From Ectobacillus sp042610425 (lineage in GTDB: Bacteria; Bacillota; Bacilli; Bacillales; Bacillaceae_G), in NCBI RefSeq assembly GCF_042610425.1, contig NZ_JBGJZM010000001.1, positions 2,269,924 to 2,333,923 of the forward strand: 64,000 nt of DNA. Direction: 5' to 3'. Position numbers and translations under genes: made by a program. Below are positions 9,872-17,702 of this stretch, one piece after another; the stretch's first letter is position 1; every line of letters starts with the position of its first letter. Below the pieces are notes generated by a model. It was not told the origin of the DNA, did not search any database, and was given only the letters and a program-made list of their open reading frames with translations.

Positions 9872-10117
9872 CGAAATGGGGTGTCCGCTAAGGACTATTT
9901 ATGGAAAACAACGCATTTTGTTCGAAATGAGGTGTCTCGAGGAGAGTAGATCTGTATTCCACAAGAGTTAGATGCATTCTCTAATAGGACAAAGAAAGAA
10001 CAAAAAGGAATTCACAGGAAAATAGCATATACTTCAACTACAAATGAGGTGTTTCTAGCAGAGTAGCGAAGAAACAATGCAACCATTTTTCCAGTAAATG
10101 AGGTGTCTCCAAAAGGT
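9872..10117 (+). repeat. Four imperfect AAATGAGGTGTC repeats in the ecsA-hit spacer
   Basis: Copies of AAATGRGGTGTYTC start at 9874, 9925, 10042 and 10096, spaced 51, 117 and 54 bp. The middle gap is about twice the unit, and a decayed copy may lie near 9970 (GATGCATTCTCT). Copies 2 and 3 share a trailing GAGTAG. No open frame runs through them. The 515 bp between ecsA and hit otherwise hold no gene I can support. I do not recognise the family. Confidence 0.6.
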
Positions 10118-10150
10118 ACACAAGCGATGATTCAACATACCTTCTTCATT

Positions 10151-10180
10151 AAACAGGAAGCTTTGCTTCCTGTTTTTTAT
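10151..10180 (+). terminator. Plus-strand rho-independent terminator upstream of hit
   Basis: The stem ACAGGAAGC/GCTTCCTGT with a TTT loop is followed by TTTTTTATTT on the plus strand. On the minus strand the trailing sequence is not T-rich. No plus-strand gene precedes it, so it implies a transcript starting within or before the repeat region. Confidence 0.75.
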
Positions 10181-10301
10181 TTATAGCTTGAATAGGAACT
10201 TCTGCCCTCCAGAGCTGACCAAGCCGATTCCACTTTTCTTATTTTGTCTGTTGTGTAATTATGGTAAGATACGGGTAAGACAATTAGAAAGGGTGAACGA
10301 T

Positions 10302-10733
10302 ATGAATCATTCAGAGAAAGATTGTATTTTTTGCAAAATTATTAAGGGAGACATTCCAAGTGCAAAAGTGTATGAGGATGAACATGTGCTCGCTTTTTTA
10401 GATATTAGTCAGGTTACAAAAGGTCACACGCTCGTCATTCCGAAAGTACATAAACAAGATGTTTTTGCGTTAACACCGGATGTTTCTGAAAACGTATTCA
10501 AAGCTGTACCAAAAATTGCAAATGCCCTTAAAGCACAATACGAGCCAGTTGGTTTAAACGTGCTTAACAATAACGGTGAAAAAGCTGGCCAAAGTGTGTT
10601 TCATTTCCATATTCATTTAATTCCAAGATATGAAAACGACAATAGCTTTGGCCTGACATGGAAAACGCATTATGATACCTACACACCTGAAGAACTGAAA
10701 AACATGGCGGATTCCATCGCAAGTCATCTTTAA
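10302..10733 (+). CDS. hit: HIT-family nucleotide hydrolase/transferase
   Basis: This histidine-triad protein acts on nucleotide phosphoramidates or dinucleoside polyphosphates; its physiological substrate in Bacillus is not settled. The 143 residues include an N-terminal metal motif CIFCKIIKGDIPS and the catalytic triad HFHIHLIPR near the C terminus. The frame is open from 10188, but the ATG at 10302 follows AAAGGGTGA with correct spacing and gives the family's usual length, so the upstream 38 codons are rejected. It is transcribed away from ecsA, as in B. subtilis. Confidence 0.94.
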   Translation: MNHSEKDCIFCKIIKGDIPSAKVYEDEHVLAFLDISQVTKGHTLVIPKVHKQDVFALTPDVSENVFKAVPKIANALKAQYEPVGLNVLNNNGEKAGQSVFHFHIHLIPRYENDNSFGLTWKTHYDTYTPEELKNMADSIASHL

Positions 10734-10772
10734 AACCACATTGCTATAGTATGTATATAAGGAGGTAGAATC

Positions 10773-11135
10773 ATGTCAAATTATAAAGCATTTCTTACTG
10801 GGCTTCTTTGCGGGGGAGCCGTTGCCGCTGTTACTGTTTTACTTGCAGCACCATCATCAGGAAAGGATTTTCGGTATTCCATAAAGCGGAAAAGCGATGA
10901 CTTAAAAAATTCTCTAGATGAAATTAAATCAGACTCTATTCAGCTTAAAGATCAAATTATTCAAACAGCTGAAGAAAGTAAAGATGTCTTTATTGAACTT
11001 AAAAATGATATTCAAAAAACATTTTCTTCTTGGAAGCAGGAAACAGAGCCAAATAAAGAGAATATTCAAAAAGAAATACTAGAAATTCAACAATCGCTTG
11101 ATTCCTTGCAGAAAAATATCATACAAAAAAATTAA
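10773..11135 (+). CDS. yhaH: YtxH-domain protein (YhaH-like)
   Basis: This is a 120-residue protein with a single N-terminal hydrophobic segment (about residues 5-27, FLTGLLCGGAVAAVTVLLAAP), followed by a long charged helical region. The layout matches the YtxH family, whose members are stress-associated envelope proteins of unknown mechanism. The order hit - yhaH - hpr is that of B. subtilis, which supports the symbol. AAGGAGGTAGAATC precedes the ATG. A weak hairpin lies after it. Confidence 0.8.
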   Translation: MSNYKAFLTGLLCGGAVAAVTVLLAAPSSGKDFRYSIKRKSDDLKNSLDEIKSDSIQLKDQIIQTAEESKDVFIELKNDIQKTFSSWKQETEPNKENIQKEILEIQQSLDSLQKNIIQKN

Positions 11136-11150
11136 GTACATGAATAACGG

Positions 11151-11190
11151 GCCAGAACTGGAAAGTTTTGGCTTATACAAAATTTTTTTA
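11151..11190 (+). terminator. Weak hairpin after yhaH
   Basis: A 9-bp stem with one G-U pair (11151-11159 with 11164-11172, GCCAGAACT/AGTTTTGGC) is followed, only after about ten bases, by a run of seven T. It may be a weak terminator or part of the hpr control region. Confidence 0.4.
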
Positions 11191-11276
11191 CAATTCTTAC
11201 AAAAGTACTTTATTAATTTTTATTTTACTGGCATAATAGATGCTATAGTAGATAAACAAAAAAAGTAGGTGAGTCA

Positions 11277-11834
11277 ATGAGTAATGGGGAAAAAAACTAT
11301 TCAGTTAAAGAAGCTCTTATATTCAGCCAACGTATTGCTCAGCTTTCCAAAGCATTATGGAAAAGTGTAGAAAAAGATTGGCAGCAATGGATTAAGCCAT
11401 ATGATCTAAATATAAATGAACATCATATCCTTTCGATTGCGTATCATTTAAAAGGAGCTTCTATTTCTGAAATTGCAAAGTTTGGTGTAATGCATGTGTC
11501 TACTGCATTCAACTTTTCAAAAAAGCTAGAAGAACGAGGACTTCTTGTGTTTTCAAAGAAGGAAGATGACAAACGTAATACGTATATTGAAATAACAGAA
11601 AAAGGCGAAGAACTAATTCTAAAACTCATGGAAGAATACGTACCGGAGCAAAACTCCATCTTCAATGGTGCACTTGCACTACGTGATTTCTATGGTAAAT
11701 TTCCAGAAAATATTGAATTAATGGCCATTTTACGAAATATATATGGGCAAGAGTTTATCGACATTTTTGAAAAATCATTAGAGAACATTGAAGAAAATTT
11801 TATTGAGAAGGACAAAAAGCTAATAAAGAAATAA
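11277..11834 (+). CDS. hpr: MarR-type transition-state regulator Hpr (ScoC)
   Basis: Hpr represses extracellular protease, sporulation and competence genes during the transition to stationary phase. The DNA-binding winged helix is in residues 45-110, with the invariant segments ALWKSVEKDWQQWI, NINEHHIL and FGVMHVSTAFNFSKKLEERG, and the wing at KKEDDKRNTYIEIT. At 185 residues it is shorter than the 203-residue B. subtilis protein, lacking its acidic tail, as I recall for B. cereus-group Hpr. The ATG at 11277 follows AAGTAGGTGAG. It sits between yhaH and prsA as in B. subtilis. Confidence 0.93.
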   Translation: MSNGEKNYSVKEALIFSQRIAQLSKALWKSVEKDWQQWIKPYDLNINEHHILSIAYHLKGASISEIAKFGVMHVSTAFNFSKKLEERGLLVFSKKEDDKRNTYIEITEKGEELILKLMEEYVPEQNSIFNGALALRDFYGKFPENIELMAILRNIYGQEFIDIFEKSLENIEENFIEKDKKLIKK

Positions 11835-12058
11835 TCTCTACTCTTTATTATCAAGCTTTCTCTATCCTTCTTATCTTTTTTTGGAAGCGCTCTATTTACA
11901 TAATTGATTAATGACGTTCCATTCACCAATCTTTCCTTCGATCTCTTCATCTACGAATATTATATCCACCGTAATCCCACATACTAACGATGAAATACAT
12001 TTCGAAATGAAAGCTTTCTAATGGTAACTCTCCATTATGTACTAGTTAATAAAAGCAT

Positions 12059-12088
12059 CCGGTCAACAATTGCTGACCGGAATAGTTT
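12059..12088. terminator. Bidirectional terminator between hpr and the yjcZ-type gene
   Basis: The stem CCGGTCA (12059-12065) pairs with TGACCGG (12074-12080). It is followed by AATAGTTTTT on the plus strand and ATGCTTTTATT on the minus strand, and lies between convergent genes. Confidence 0.65.
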
Positions 12089-12108
12089 TTAATCTTTACA
12101 TTATTGCC

Positions 12109-12198
12109 TTATAGCCAAGCTGCGCCAACGATAATTAAAAGAATAAACAAAACAACAATTAACGCAAAGCCACCAGAGTATCCGTATCCACCGCTCAT
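12109..12198 (-). CDS. YjcZ-family small membrane peptide (29 aa)
   Basis: This short gene encodes a glycine/tyrosine-rich start (MSGGYGYSGGF) followed by one transmembrane helix (ALIVVLFILLIIVGAAW) and stops at once. That layout is the hallmark of the YjcZ/YhbR family of tiny sporulation-associated membrane peptides. AAAGGAGGTGTC lies eight bases or fewer before the ATG, a near-ideal ribosome site, which makes chance unlikely. It faces hpr across a shared hairpin and is divergent from prsA. What such peptides do in spores is unknown. Confidence 0.85.
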   Translation of the reverse strand: MSGGYGYSGGFALIVVLFILLIIVGAAWL

Positions 12199-12513
12199 TA
12201 CTGACACCTCCTTTACGCTCTGTACCCTATACTATGCATCGCTTGAAACAAAGGAGTAGGCAATGACCCAGTTAAGTTGATTAATATAAGCATACAACGC
12301 TCAATATAGTGAAAAATTCTAGCCTTTCAAGAAAATTATTTATGCACAATTAAAAACATTGTACAAGCTCATAATCCATCCTATTCTTTAACGTACTGTT
12401 AAGAATCAGCCATATTTTGGCTTGTCCATATGAAAACATTGGGAAGTATGTTATATTATTTGTTGTACTATTTGAACATACTGATACTAAAAAAATATGT
12501 AGGAGTGTTATAA

Positions 12514-13398
12514 ATGAAAAAAGTACTAATTGCGCTAGCAGCTACAAGCGTACTCGCACTTTCTGCCTGCGGTAGCTCTGATGTGGTAGTAAAATCAAAT
12601 GCAGGAAACGTGACGAAAACTGAGTTTTACGACGCTATGAAACAACAAGCTGGAGCTAGCGTACTAAAACAACTCACAATCCAAAAAGTATTCTCAAAAA
12701 ATTACAACGTAACCGATAAAGAAATTTCAACTGAATTTGATAAAGCAAAGCAACAATACGGAGATCAATTTGATACCCTTCTAAAACAAAGTGGTATGAC
12801 GCAAGCTTCGTTCAAAGAGCAAATTCGTGCAAGCCTTGCACTTAAGAAAGCGGTTGGAGCTAGTATTACAGATCAGGAGCTAAAGGATCATTACAAGCCT
12901 GAAATTAAAGCAAGCCATATTCTTGTGGCTGATGAAGCAACTGCAAAAAAAGTAAAAGATTTATTAAATCAAGGCCAATCCTTTGAAGATTTAGCAAAAC
13001 AATATTCAACAGATACAGGTTCAAAAGATAAAGGCGGCGATTTAGGCTACTTTACTTCTGGCAAGATGGTAGCTGAATTTGAAGCTGCTGCTTATAAATT
13101 ACAAAAGGATCAAGTTAGTGATCCAGTTAAAACACAATATGGTTATCACATCATTAAAGTGACTGACATTAAGCCATTACAACCATTTGATCAAGTAAAA
13201 GAAACCATTCGTTCCCAATTAGTTGATACAAAAATGCAAGATACTACATTTATGAACGATTTCGTTGATAAAGAATTTAAGAAAGTAAATGCAACTGTAG
13301 AAGATAGCGATTTGAAAGATGCTTTAAATCCAGCACCAGCACAATCGACTGGTCAAACAACTGGTCAAACGACTGGTCAAGCAACAACTGGTCAATAA
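12514..13398 (+). CDS. prsA: Foldase lipoprotein PrsA
   Basis: PrsA is a lipid-anchored peptidyl-prolyl isomerase on the outer face of the membrane that folds secreted proteins. The signal peptide ends in the lipobox LSAC with Cys19 as the anchor. A chaperone-like helical region covers about 20-130 and the parvulin (PpiC) domain about 131-225 (IKASHILVAD through GYHIIKVTDI). The C terminus ends in four repeats of a Thr-Gly-Gln unit (13348-13395), a low-complexity tail that probably varies between strains. The length of 294 residues is usual. Hpr, encoded just upstream, regulates secreted enzymes, so the pair is functionally related. Confidence 0.95.
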   Translation: MKKVLIALAATSVLALSACGSSDVVVKSNAGNVTKTEFYDAMKQQAGASVLKQLTIQKVFSKNYNVTDKEISTEFDKAKQQYGDQFDTLLKQSGMTQASFKEQIRASLALKKAVGASITDQELKDHYKPEIKASHILVADEATAKKVKDLLNQGQSFEDLAKQYSTDTGSKDKGGDLGYFTSGKMVAEFEAAAYKLQKDQVSDPVKTQYGYHIIKVTDIKPLQPFDQVKETIRSQLVDTKMQDTTFMNDFVDKEFKKVNATVEDSDLKDALNPAPAQSTGQTTGQTTGQATTGQ

Positions 13399-13410
13399 TA
13401 GAAATGCAAA

Positions 13411-13438
13411 AGGGAGTGATTCAATCACTCCCTTTTTT
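13411..13438. terminator. Bidirectional terminator between prsA and glpD
   Basis: An 11-bp perfect inverted repeat (AGGGAGTGATT, 13411-13421, with 13423-13433) carries a long T run on the plus strand and TTTT on the minus strand, between convergent genes. Confidence 0.88.
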
Positions 13439-15111
13439 TATGCTCCTGCTGAAATATTCTGTTCATCAATAGGTACAACTGCATCTCGCAATGCCTGTTC
13501 TAATTCATCTGTATATTTCTTCTTCACGTCTGGACTCCAATGTAAACGTCTTTCCATATAAGCAATAACACCATCCTTCCATGTATGAACCCAGTTAATT
13601 TTGAAGAATAATGCGCCTGTACGACGAATGAAAAAATCAATTGGCTTTGTAACCATTTCATAATCCATGCTATAAATAAGTGGTAAAAATACGTCTAAAG
13701 GCATACCCACCTCTTGCTTGCTATATTTTTTTGCCAATTTAAATAAAATATCGGCATTCGATCCATAAAAGCTAGCAAAATAATGTGATTGTTCCCTTGT
13801 TAATCCGTAGTCTTTACCTTCCTTTTCTTTTTTCTTTATAAAGGATTCATATCCTCCTTCCATATTACCACCTGATATAGGTAAGTGCTTCGTTTGACAT
13901 GCAAGGTACGAATCATCCCCTTCTTGTTCTAAAAGGGAAACAACTACATCCATTACCATTTCTGCCATCTTTCGATACCCAGTTAATTTTCCACCAGCAA
14001 TTGTAAGAAGTCCACTGTCCGATTGCCAGATTTCATCCTTACGAGAAATTTCAGAAGCATTTTTCCCTTCTTCGTAGATAAGTGGGCGAACCCCTGCCCA
14101 GCTAGATTCAATGTCCCGCTCAGTGATATTCACGGATGGGAACATGTAATTAATAGCATCGATTACATATTTTCGATCAGCAATCGTCATTTTTGGGTTG
14201 GTAGCATCCAAATCATAAAACGTATCGGTAGTGCCTACATATGCTTTTCCATCTCTTGGAATGGCAAACACCATTCTCCCGTCTGGCGTATCAAAATATA
14301 TAGCTTGTTGTAAAGGGAACCGCTTTTCGTCAATAACAATATGGATTCCTTTTGATAGCTGTAATCGTTTTCCTATTCTTGAATGATCTTTTTCACGTAA
14401 GTGATCTACCCATGGTCCTGTTGCATTTATAATTTTTTTTGCATACACTTCGTACGTGTTCTGATCAAGCTGATCCACAACACGTACCCCCACTACTTTT
14501 TTCCCTTCATACAGAAGTTCTTCTACCTTTGTATAGTTCACTGCCTTGGCGCCGAGCGCAACTGCTTCCTTCAAGACTTCAATGGTTAACCTAGCATCAT
14601 CGGTACGGTATTCCACATAATAGCCGCCGCCCTTCAGGTTTTCTTGCTTAATGAGCGGCTCTCGTTTCATAGTTTGCTCCCGATTTAGCATGGAACGACG
14701 TTCACCACGTTTTACTCCCGCTAAAAAGTCATAAACTCGAAGACCGAGCGACGTACTAAATTTTCCAAATGTCCCGCCTTTATGAATGGGAAGAAGCATC
14801 CACTCTGGTGTTGTAACGTGCGGTCCGTTTTCATATACAATTGCGCGTTCCTTCCCCACCTCAGCCACCATTTTTACTTCATATTGTTTTAAATAACGTA
14901 ACCCTCCATGAACAAGCTTAGTAGACCGACTGGATGTACCTGCAGCAAAATCCTGCATTTCAAATAAAACCGTTGACATACCTCTTGATGTCGCATCTAA
15001 AGCAATTCCTGAACCCGTAATTCCTCCGCCGATTATAATGACATCAACATGACACTGATTTACACTTGTAAGAATTTCTTTTCTTTGCATAGTTGAAAAT
15101 AGTATGCTCAT
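13438..15111 (-). CDS. glpD: Aerobic glycerol-3-phosphate dehydrogenase
   Basis: GlpD is a membrane-associated flavoenzyme that oxidises glycerol-3-phosphate to dihydroxyacetone phosphate and passes electrons to menaquinone. The FAD-binding motif DVIIIGGGITGSGIALDA lies at about residues 24-41, followed by SSRSTKLVHGGLRYL. The C-terminal helical domain is present, and 557 residues is normal. ATG at 15111 follows AAGGGGGAAAC. The gene has its own promoter and a leader with a terminator hairpin, the arrangement through which GlpP with glycerol-3-phosphate allows transcription in B. subtilis. Confidence 0.96.
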   Translation of the reverse strand: MSILFSTMQRKEILTSVNQCHVDVIIIGGGITGSGIALDATSRGMSTVLFEMQDFAAGTSSRSTKLVHGGLRYLKQYEVKMVAEVGKERAIVYENGPHVTTPEWMLLPIHKGGTFGKFSTSLGLRVYDFLAGVKRGERRSMLNREQTMKREPLIKQENLKGGGYYVEYRTDDARLTIEVLKEAVALGAKAVNYTKVEELLYEGKKVVGVRVVDQLDQNTYEVYAKKIINATGPWVDHLREKDHSRIGKRLQLSKGIHIVIDEKRFPLQQAIYFDTPDGRMVFAIPRDGKAYVGTTDTFYDLDATNPKMTIADRKYVIDAINYMFPSVNITERDIESSWAGVRPLIYEEGKNASEISRKDEIWQSDSGLLTIAGGKLTGYRKMAEMVMDVVVSLLEQEGDDSYLACQTKHLPISGGNMEGGYESFIKKKEKEGKDYGLTREQSHYFASFYGSNADILFKLAKKYSKQEVGMPLDVFLPLIYSMDYEMVTKPIDFFIRRTGALFFKINWVHTWKDGVIAYMERRLHWSPDVKKKYTDELEQALRDAVVPIDEQNISAGA

Positions 15112-15129
15112 CCTGTTTCCCCCTTAAAA

Positions 15130-15186
15130 AAAGAAAAGACCGCAAATAACACTATAAAATATGCTTTCATAGCGCAATGCGGTCTC
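15130..15186 (-). promoter_or_regulatory. glpD leader terminator (GlpP antitermination target)
   Basis: On the minus strand AGACCGCA (15178-15185) pairs with TGCGGTCT (15137-15144). The right arm is followed by TTTCTTTTTTT, only 20 bp before the glpD start. A terminator inside a leader fits the known B. subtilis glpD mechanism, in which GlpP binds the leader mRNA. Binding itself is inferred. Confidence 0.8.
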
Positions 15187-15220
15187 TCTCATTCTCCTGC
15201 CAATTTATTAACTTATGTTT

Positions 15221-15249
15221 AGTATACTACACCATTTTCTATTTGAAAA
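15221..15249 (-). promoter_or_regulatory. Probable SigA promoter of glpD
   Basis: The -35 TTTTCA (complement of 15244-15249) and -10 TATACT (complement of 15221-15226) are 17 bp apart. The site overlaps the end of glpK and would give a leader of about 100 nt containing the hairpin. Confidence 0.6.
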
Positions 15250-16729
15250 CTTTCGTTGCTTCAATCGCCTTTTTCCAACCTGAATATAGCTTCGTGCTTT
15301 GCACTTTCGGCATAGTGGGTATAAACGACTTGTCAATCTGCCACTGCTGTGCTATTTCCTCTTGACTATCCCAATATCCAACTGCCAGACCAGCTAAATA
15401 CGCTGCTCCAAGTGCAGTCGTTTCATTTACTACAGGGCGTTCCACTGGTACACCTAGCATATCTCCTTGAAATTGCATAAGAAAATTATTTTTCACTGCT
15501 CCGCCGTCTACGCGCAACGCTTTTAAAGCAATTTTAGAATCCGCCTCCATTGCACCAAGCACATCCTTTGTTTGATAAGCCAATGATTCAAGCGTAGCAC
15601 GTATAAAATGTTCCTTTGTTGTACCGCGTGTAATTCCAAATACTGCACCGCGTACATCACTATCCCAGTACGGTGTACCTAATCCAACAAAAGCTGGAAC
15701 CACGTACACCCCATCAGTTGAATCTACTCTTTGTGCGTATAATTCACTTTCTTTCGCTTCCTTAATCATGCGCATTCCGTCTCGAAGCCACTGAATTGCT
15801 GATCCTGCTATGAAAATACTTCCCTCCAACGCATAGACTACGTCTCCATTCAATCCCCATGCAATCGTTGTTAGCAATCCCCTTTTAGATGCGACTGCCT
15901 GTTTGCCTGTGTTCATGAGCATAAAGCAGCCCGTTCCATATGTGTTTTTCGCCATTCCTGCTGTAAAGCAAGCCTGTCCAAATAACGCAGCCTGCTGATC
16001 TCCGGCAATACCCGCAATCGGTACTTGCTGTCCAAAGAAATGATAGGTTGCCGTATATCCATAAATTTCTGAAGACGGACGAACAGTCGGGAGCATATTT
16101 TTCGGAATCGTCAACATCGCAAGCAATTCCTCATCCCACTTTAAATCGTAAATATTGTACATCATCGTACGAGATGCATTGGAATAATCGGTTACATGCG
16201 TCGCTCCGCCTGTTAACTTCCAAGTAATCCACGTATCAATTGTTCCAAATAGCAATTCACCGCGTTCTGCTTTTTCACGTGCTCCCTCTACATGGTCTAA
16301 TATCCATTTCACCTTTGTTCCAGAGAAATATGCGTCAATGAGTAGACCGGTCTTTTCTCGCACCATCGAAGAATACCCTTGTGATTTTAACTCTTCACAA
16401 ATGGCTGCCGTTTGACGAGATTGCCAAACAATCGCATTATAGATTGGTTTACCTGTATGCTTATCCCAAATAACGGTCGTTTCTCGCTGATTCGTTATAC
16501 CAATCCCCTCCACTTGGGAGGGACGAACATCAGCTTCGCTCAAGCAGCTCGCGATAACAGCAAGCACGGATCCCCAAATTTCATTAGCATTATGCTCTAC
16601 CCAGCCAGGCTTAGGAAAATGTTGTGTAAACTCCTTCTGTGCACTATGGATGATTTCCCCTTGCTTATTAAACAAGATGGCTCGTGAACTCGTAGTTCCT
16701 TGATCGAGTGATAACATATAAGTTTTCAT
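15239..16729 (-). CDS. glpK: Glycerol kinase
   Basis: GlpK phosphorylates glycerol to glycerol-3-phosphate with ATP. The FGGY-kinase start YMLSLDQGTTSSRAILF and later conserved blocks (GTIDTWITWKL, GIAGDQQAALFGQ, NTYGTGCFML, RVDGGAVKNNFLMQFQ) are intact, giving 496 residues. The frame is open six codons further up, but those codons include the ribosome site GAGAGGGGT, so ATG 16729 is chosen. It lies 49 bp after glpP and upstream of glpD. The permease gene glpF, which usually precedes glpK, is absent here. Confidence 0.95.
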   Translation of the reverse strand: MKTYMLSLDQGTTSSRAILFNKQGEIIHSAQKEFTQHFPKPGWVEHNANEIWGSVLAVIASCLSEADVRPSQVEGIGITNQRETTVIWDKHTGKPIYNAIVWQSRQTAAICEELKSQGYSSMVREKTGLLIDAYFSGTKVKWILDHVEGAREKAERGELLFGTIDTWITWKLTGGATHVTDYSNASRTMMYNIYDLKWDEELLAMLTIPKNMLPTVRPSSEIYGYTATYHFFGQQVPIAGIAGDQQAALFGQACFTAGMAKNTYGTGCFMLMNTGKQAVASKRGLLTTIAWGLNGDVVYALEGSIFIAGSAIQWLRDGMRMIKEAKESELYAQRVDSTDGVYVVPAFVGLGTPYWDSDVRGAVFGITRGTTKEHFIRATLESLAYQTKDVLGAMEADSKIALKALRVDGGAVKNNFLMQFQGDMLGVPVERPVVNETTALGAAYLAGLAVGYWDSQEEIAQQWQIDKSFIPTMPKVQSTKLYSGWKKAIEATKVFK

Positions 16730-16778
16730 GAAAGATACCCCTCTCATCTATGTATTTTCAAACATAAGAGCATATGCG

Positions 16779-17333
16779 CTAATTTTCTATGTACTCTTTC
16801 CATAGCTTCTCGTTTGAGGTGGTTACAGCGGTTGCTCCCGCATCAATTGCCTGCCGGACGTCTTGTAACGAACGAATAAATCCACCTGCTAAAATGGGAA
16901 TACCCGTATGTTCCTTAACCTCAGTAATAATATCACTAAGCAAGCCAGGAAGTACTTCAATATAATCTGGCTTCGTCTTTTCTAGCAAGGTATAGCTTTT
17001 TGTAAGGGAACTAGAATCAATTAAAAAAATGCGCTGTATCGCTACAACTCCTTTTTGCTTTGCCTTTACAATCACATTTGCCTTTGTTGAAAGAATACCA
17101 TAGGGATGAAATTCTTGGCATACGTATTCAACTCCATAGGAATCACTTTGCAGACCATGAATTAAGTCTAAATGTAAGAAAACTTTCTTCCCATGTTTTT
17201 TTGCTAGCGTCATGATACTTTTCAACTGTCCCACATGCAAATCTAGCAAGACTATATATGTATACTTGCTAATTACTAGTTTTTCTAAATCCTTAATATG
17301 ACGTACAGCTGGCAAAATCTCATGAAATTCCAT
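16779..17333 (-). CDS. glpP: Glycerol operon antiterminator GlpP
   Basis: GlpP is an RNA-binding antiterminator that, when bound to glycerol-3-phosphate, lets polymerase read through leader terminators of glp genes. The 184-residue sequence has the TIM-barrel-like pattern of the family (VFLHLDLIHGLQSD, GILSTKANVIVKAK, IQRIFLIDSSSL, DYIEVLPGLL, ILAGGFIRSLQDVRQAI). It is the first gene of glpP-glpK. I see no terminator-type hairpin in the 49 bp before glpK, so here GlpP probably acts mainly on glpD. Confidence 0.93.
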   Translation of the reverse strand: MEFHEILPAVRHIKDLEKLVISKYTYIVLLDLHVGQLKSIMTLAKKHGKKVFLHLDLIHGLQSDSYGVEYVCQEFHPYGILSTKANVIVKAKQKGVVAIQRIFLIDSSSLTKSYTLLEKTKPDYIEVLPGLLSDIITEVKEHTGIPILAGGFIRSLQDVRQAIDAGATAVTTSNEKLWKEYIEN

Positions 17334-17389
17334 TGGCCTCTCCTTTTTACACCAAAGTTTTCTTACGTGAATGTAATTTCATTGTATAC

Positions 17390-17432
17390 AAAAAAGACGT
17401 ACAGAAAAAGAAGCTTTCCTTTTTCTGTACGT
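17390..17432 (-). terminator. Terminator of yhaL
   Basis: A 14-bp stem (ACGTACAGAAAAAG at 17397-17410 with 17419-17432) is followed on the minus strand by CTTTTTT. It lies just after the yhaL stop and before glpP, so glpP needs its own promoter. Confidence 0.85.
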
Positions 17433-17438
17433 AGCCAT

Positions 17439-17630
17439 TTATAGCAAAACGGAATGATCATCCTTTTCATCCATACGTTTTTCTTGTTCCGCACGCATTC
17501 TTTCTATATATATTTCGCCTTCTCGTTCAATAAACTCACGGTCAAGATTCTCTTCTTTTTTGGACGTATACAAAGTCATAAATCCACTTATAACAATTCC
17601 AATAATTACAACATACACCCATAAAGGCAT
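17439..17630 (-). CDS. yhaL: Sporulation protein YhaL
   Basis: This is a 63-residue protein with one N-terminal membrane helix (about residues 3-22, LWVYVVIIGIVISGFMTLY) and a highly charged tail (EFIEREGEIYIERMRAEQEKR). The pattern matches the YhaL sporulation family as I remember it, and it sits directly downstream of yhaM exactly as in B. subtilis. YhaL is reported to matter for efficient sporulation, but the mechanism is unknown. AAAGGAGAACAATGAG precedes the start. Confidence 0.83.
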   Translation of the reverse strand: MPLWVYVVIIGIVISGFMTLYTSKKEENLDREFIEREGEIYIERMRAEQEKRMDEKDDHSVLL

Positions 17631-17702
17631 CTCATTGTTCTCCTTTCATTCGTAGACAAGCTTTATACTACACTGTATGAAAGGAGGGCTAGATGTATAC
17701 CC

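Noticed and set aside
9872..10117. CRISPR array
   Set aside because: The repeats are short, imperfect and unevenly spaced (51, 117, 54 bp), and no cas genes are near.
10188..10301. N-terminal extension of Hit
   Set aside because: A correctly spaced ribosome site marks ATG 10302 and the extension does not resemble the HIT family.
11690..11950. Minus-strand gene after hpr
   Set aside because: The frame overlaps the end of hpr, is Lys/Ser/Phe-rich with no ribosome site and resembles no known protein.
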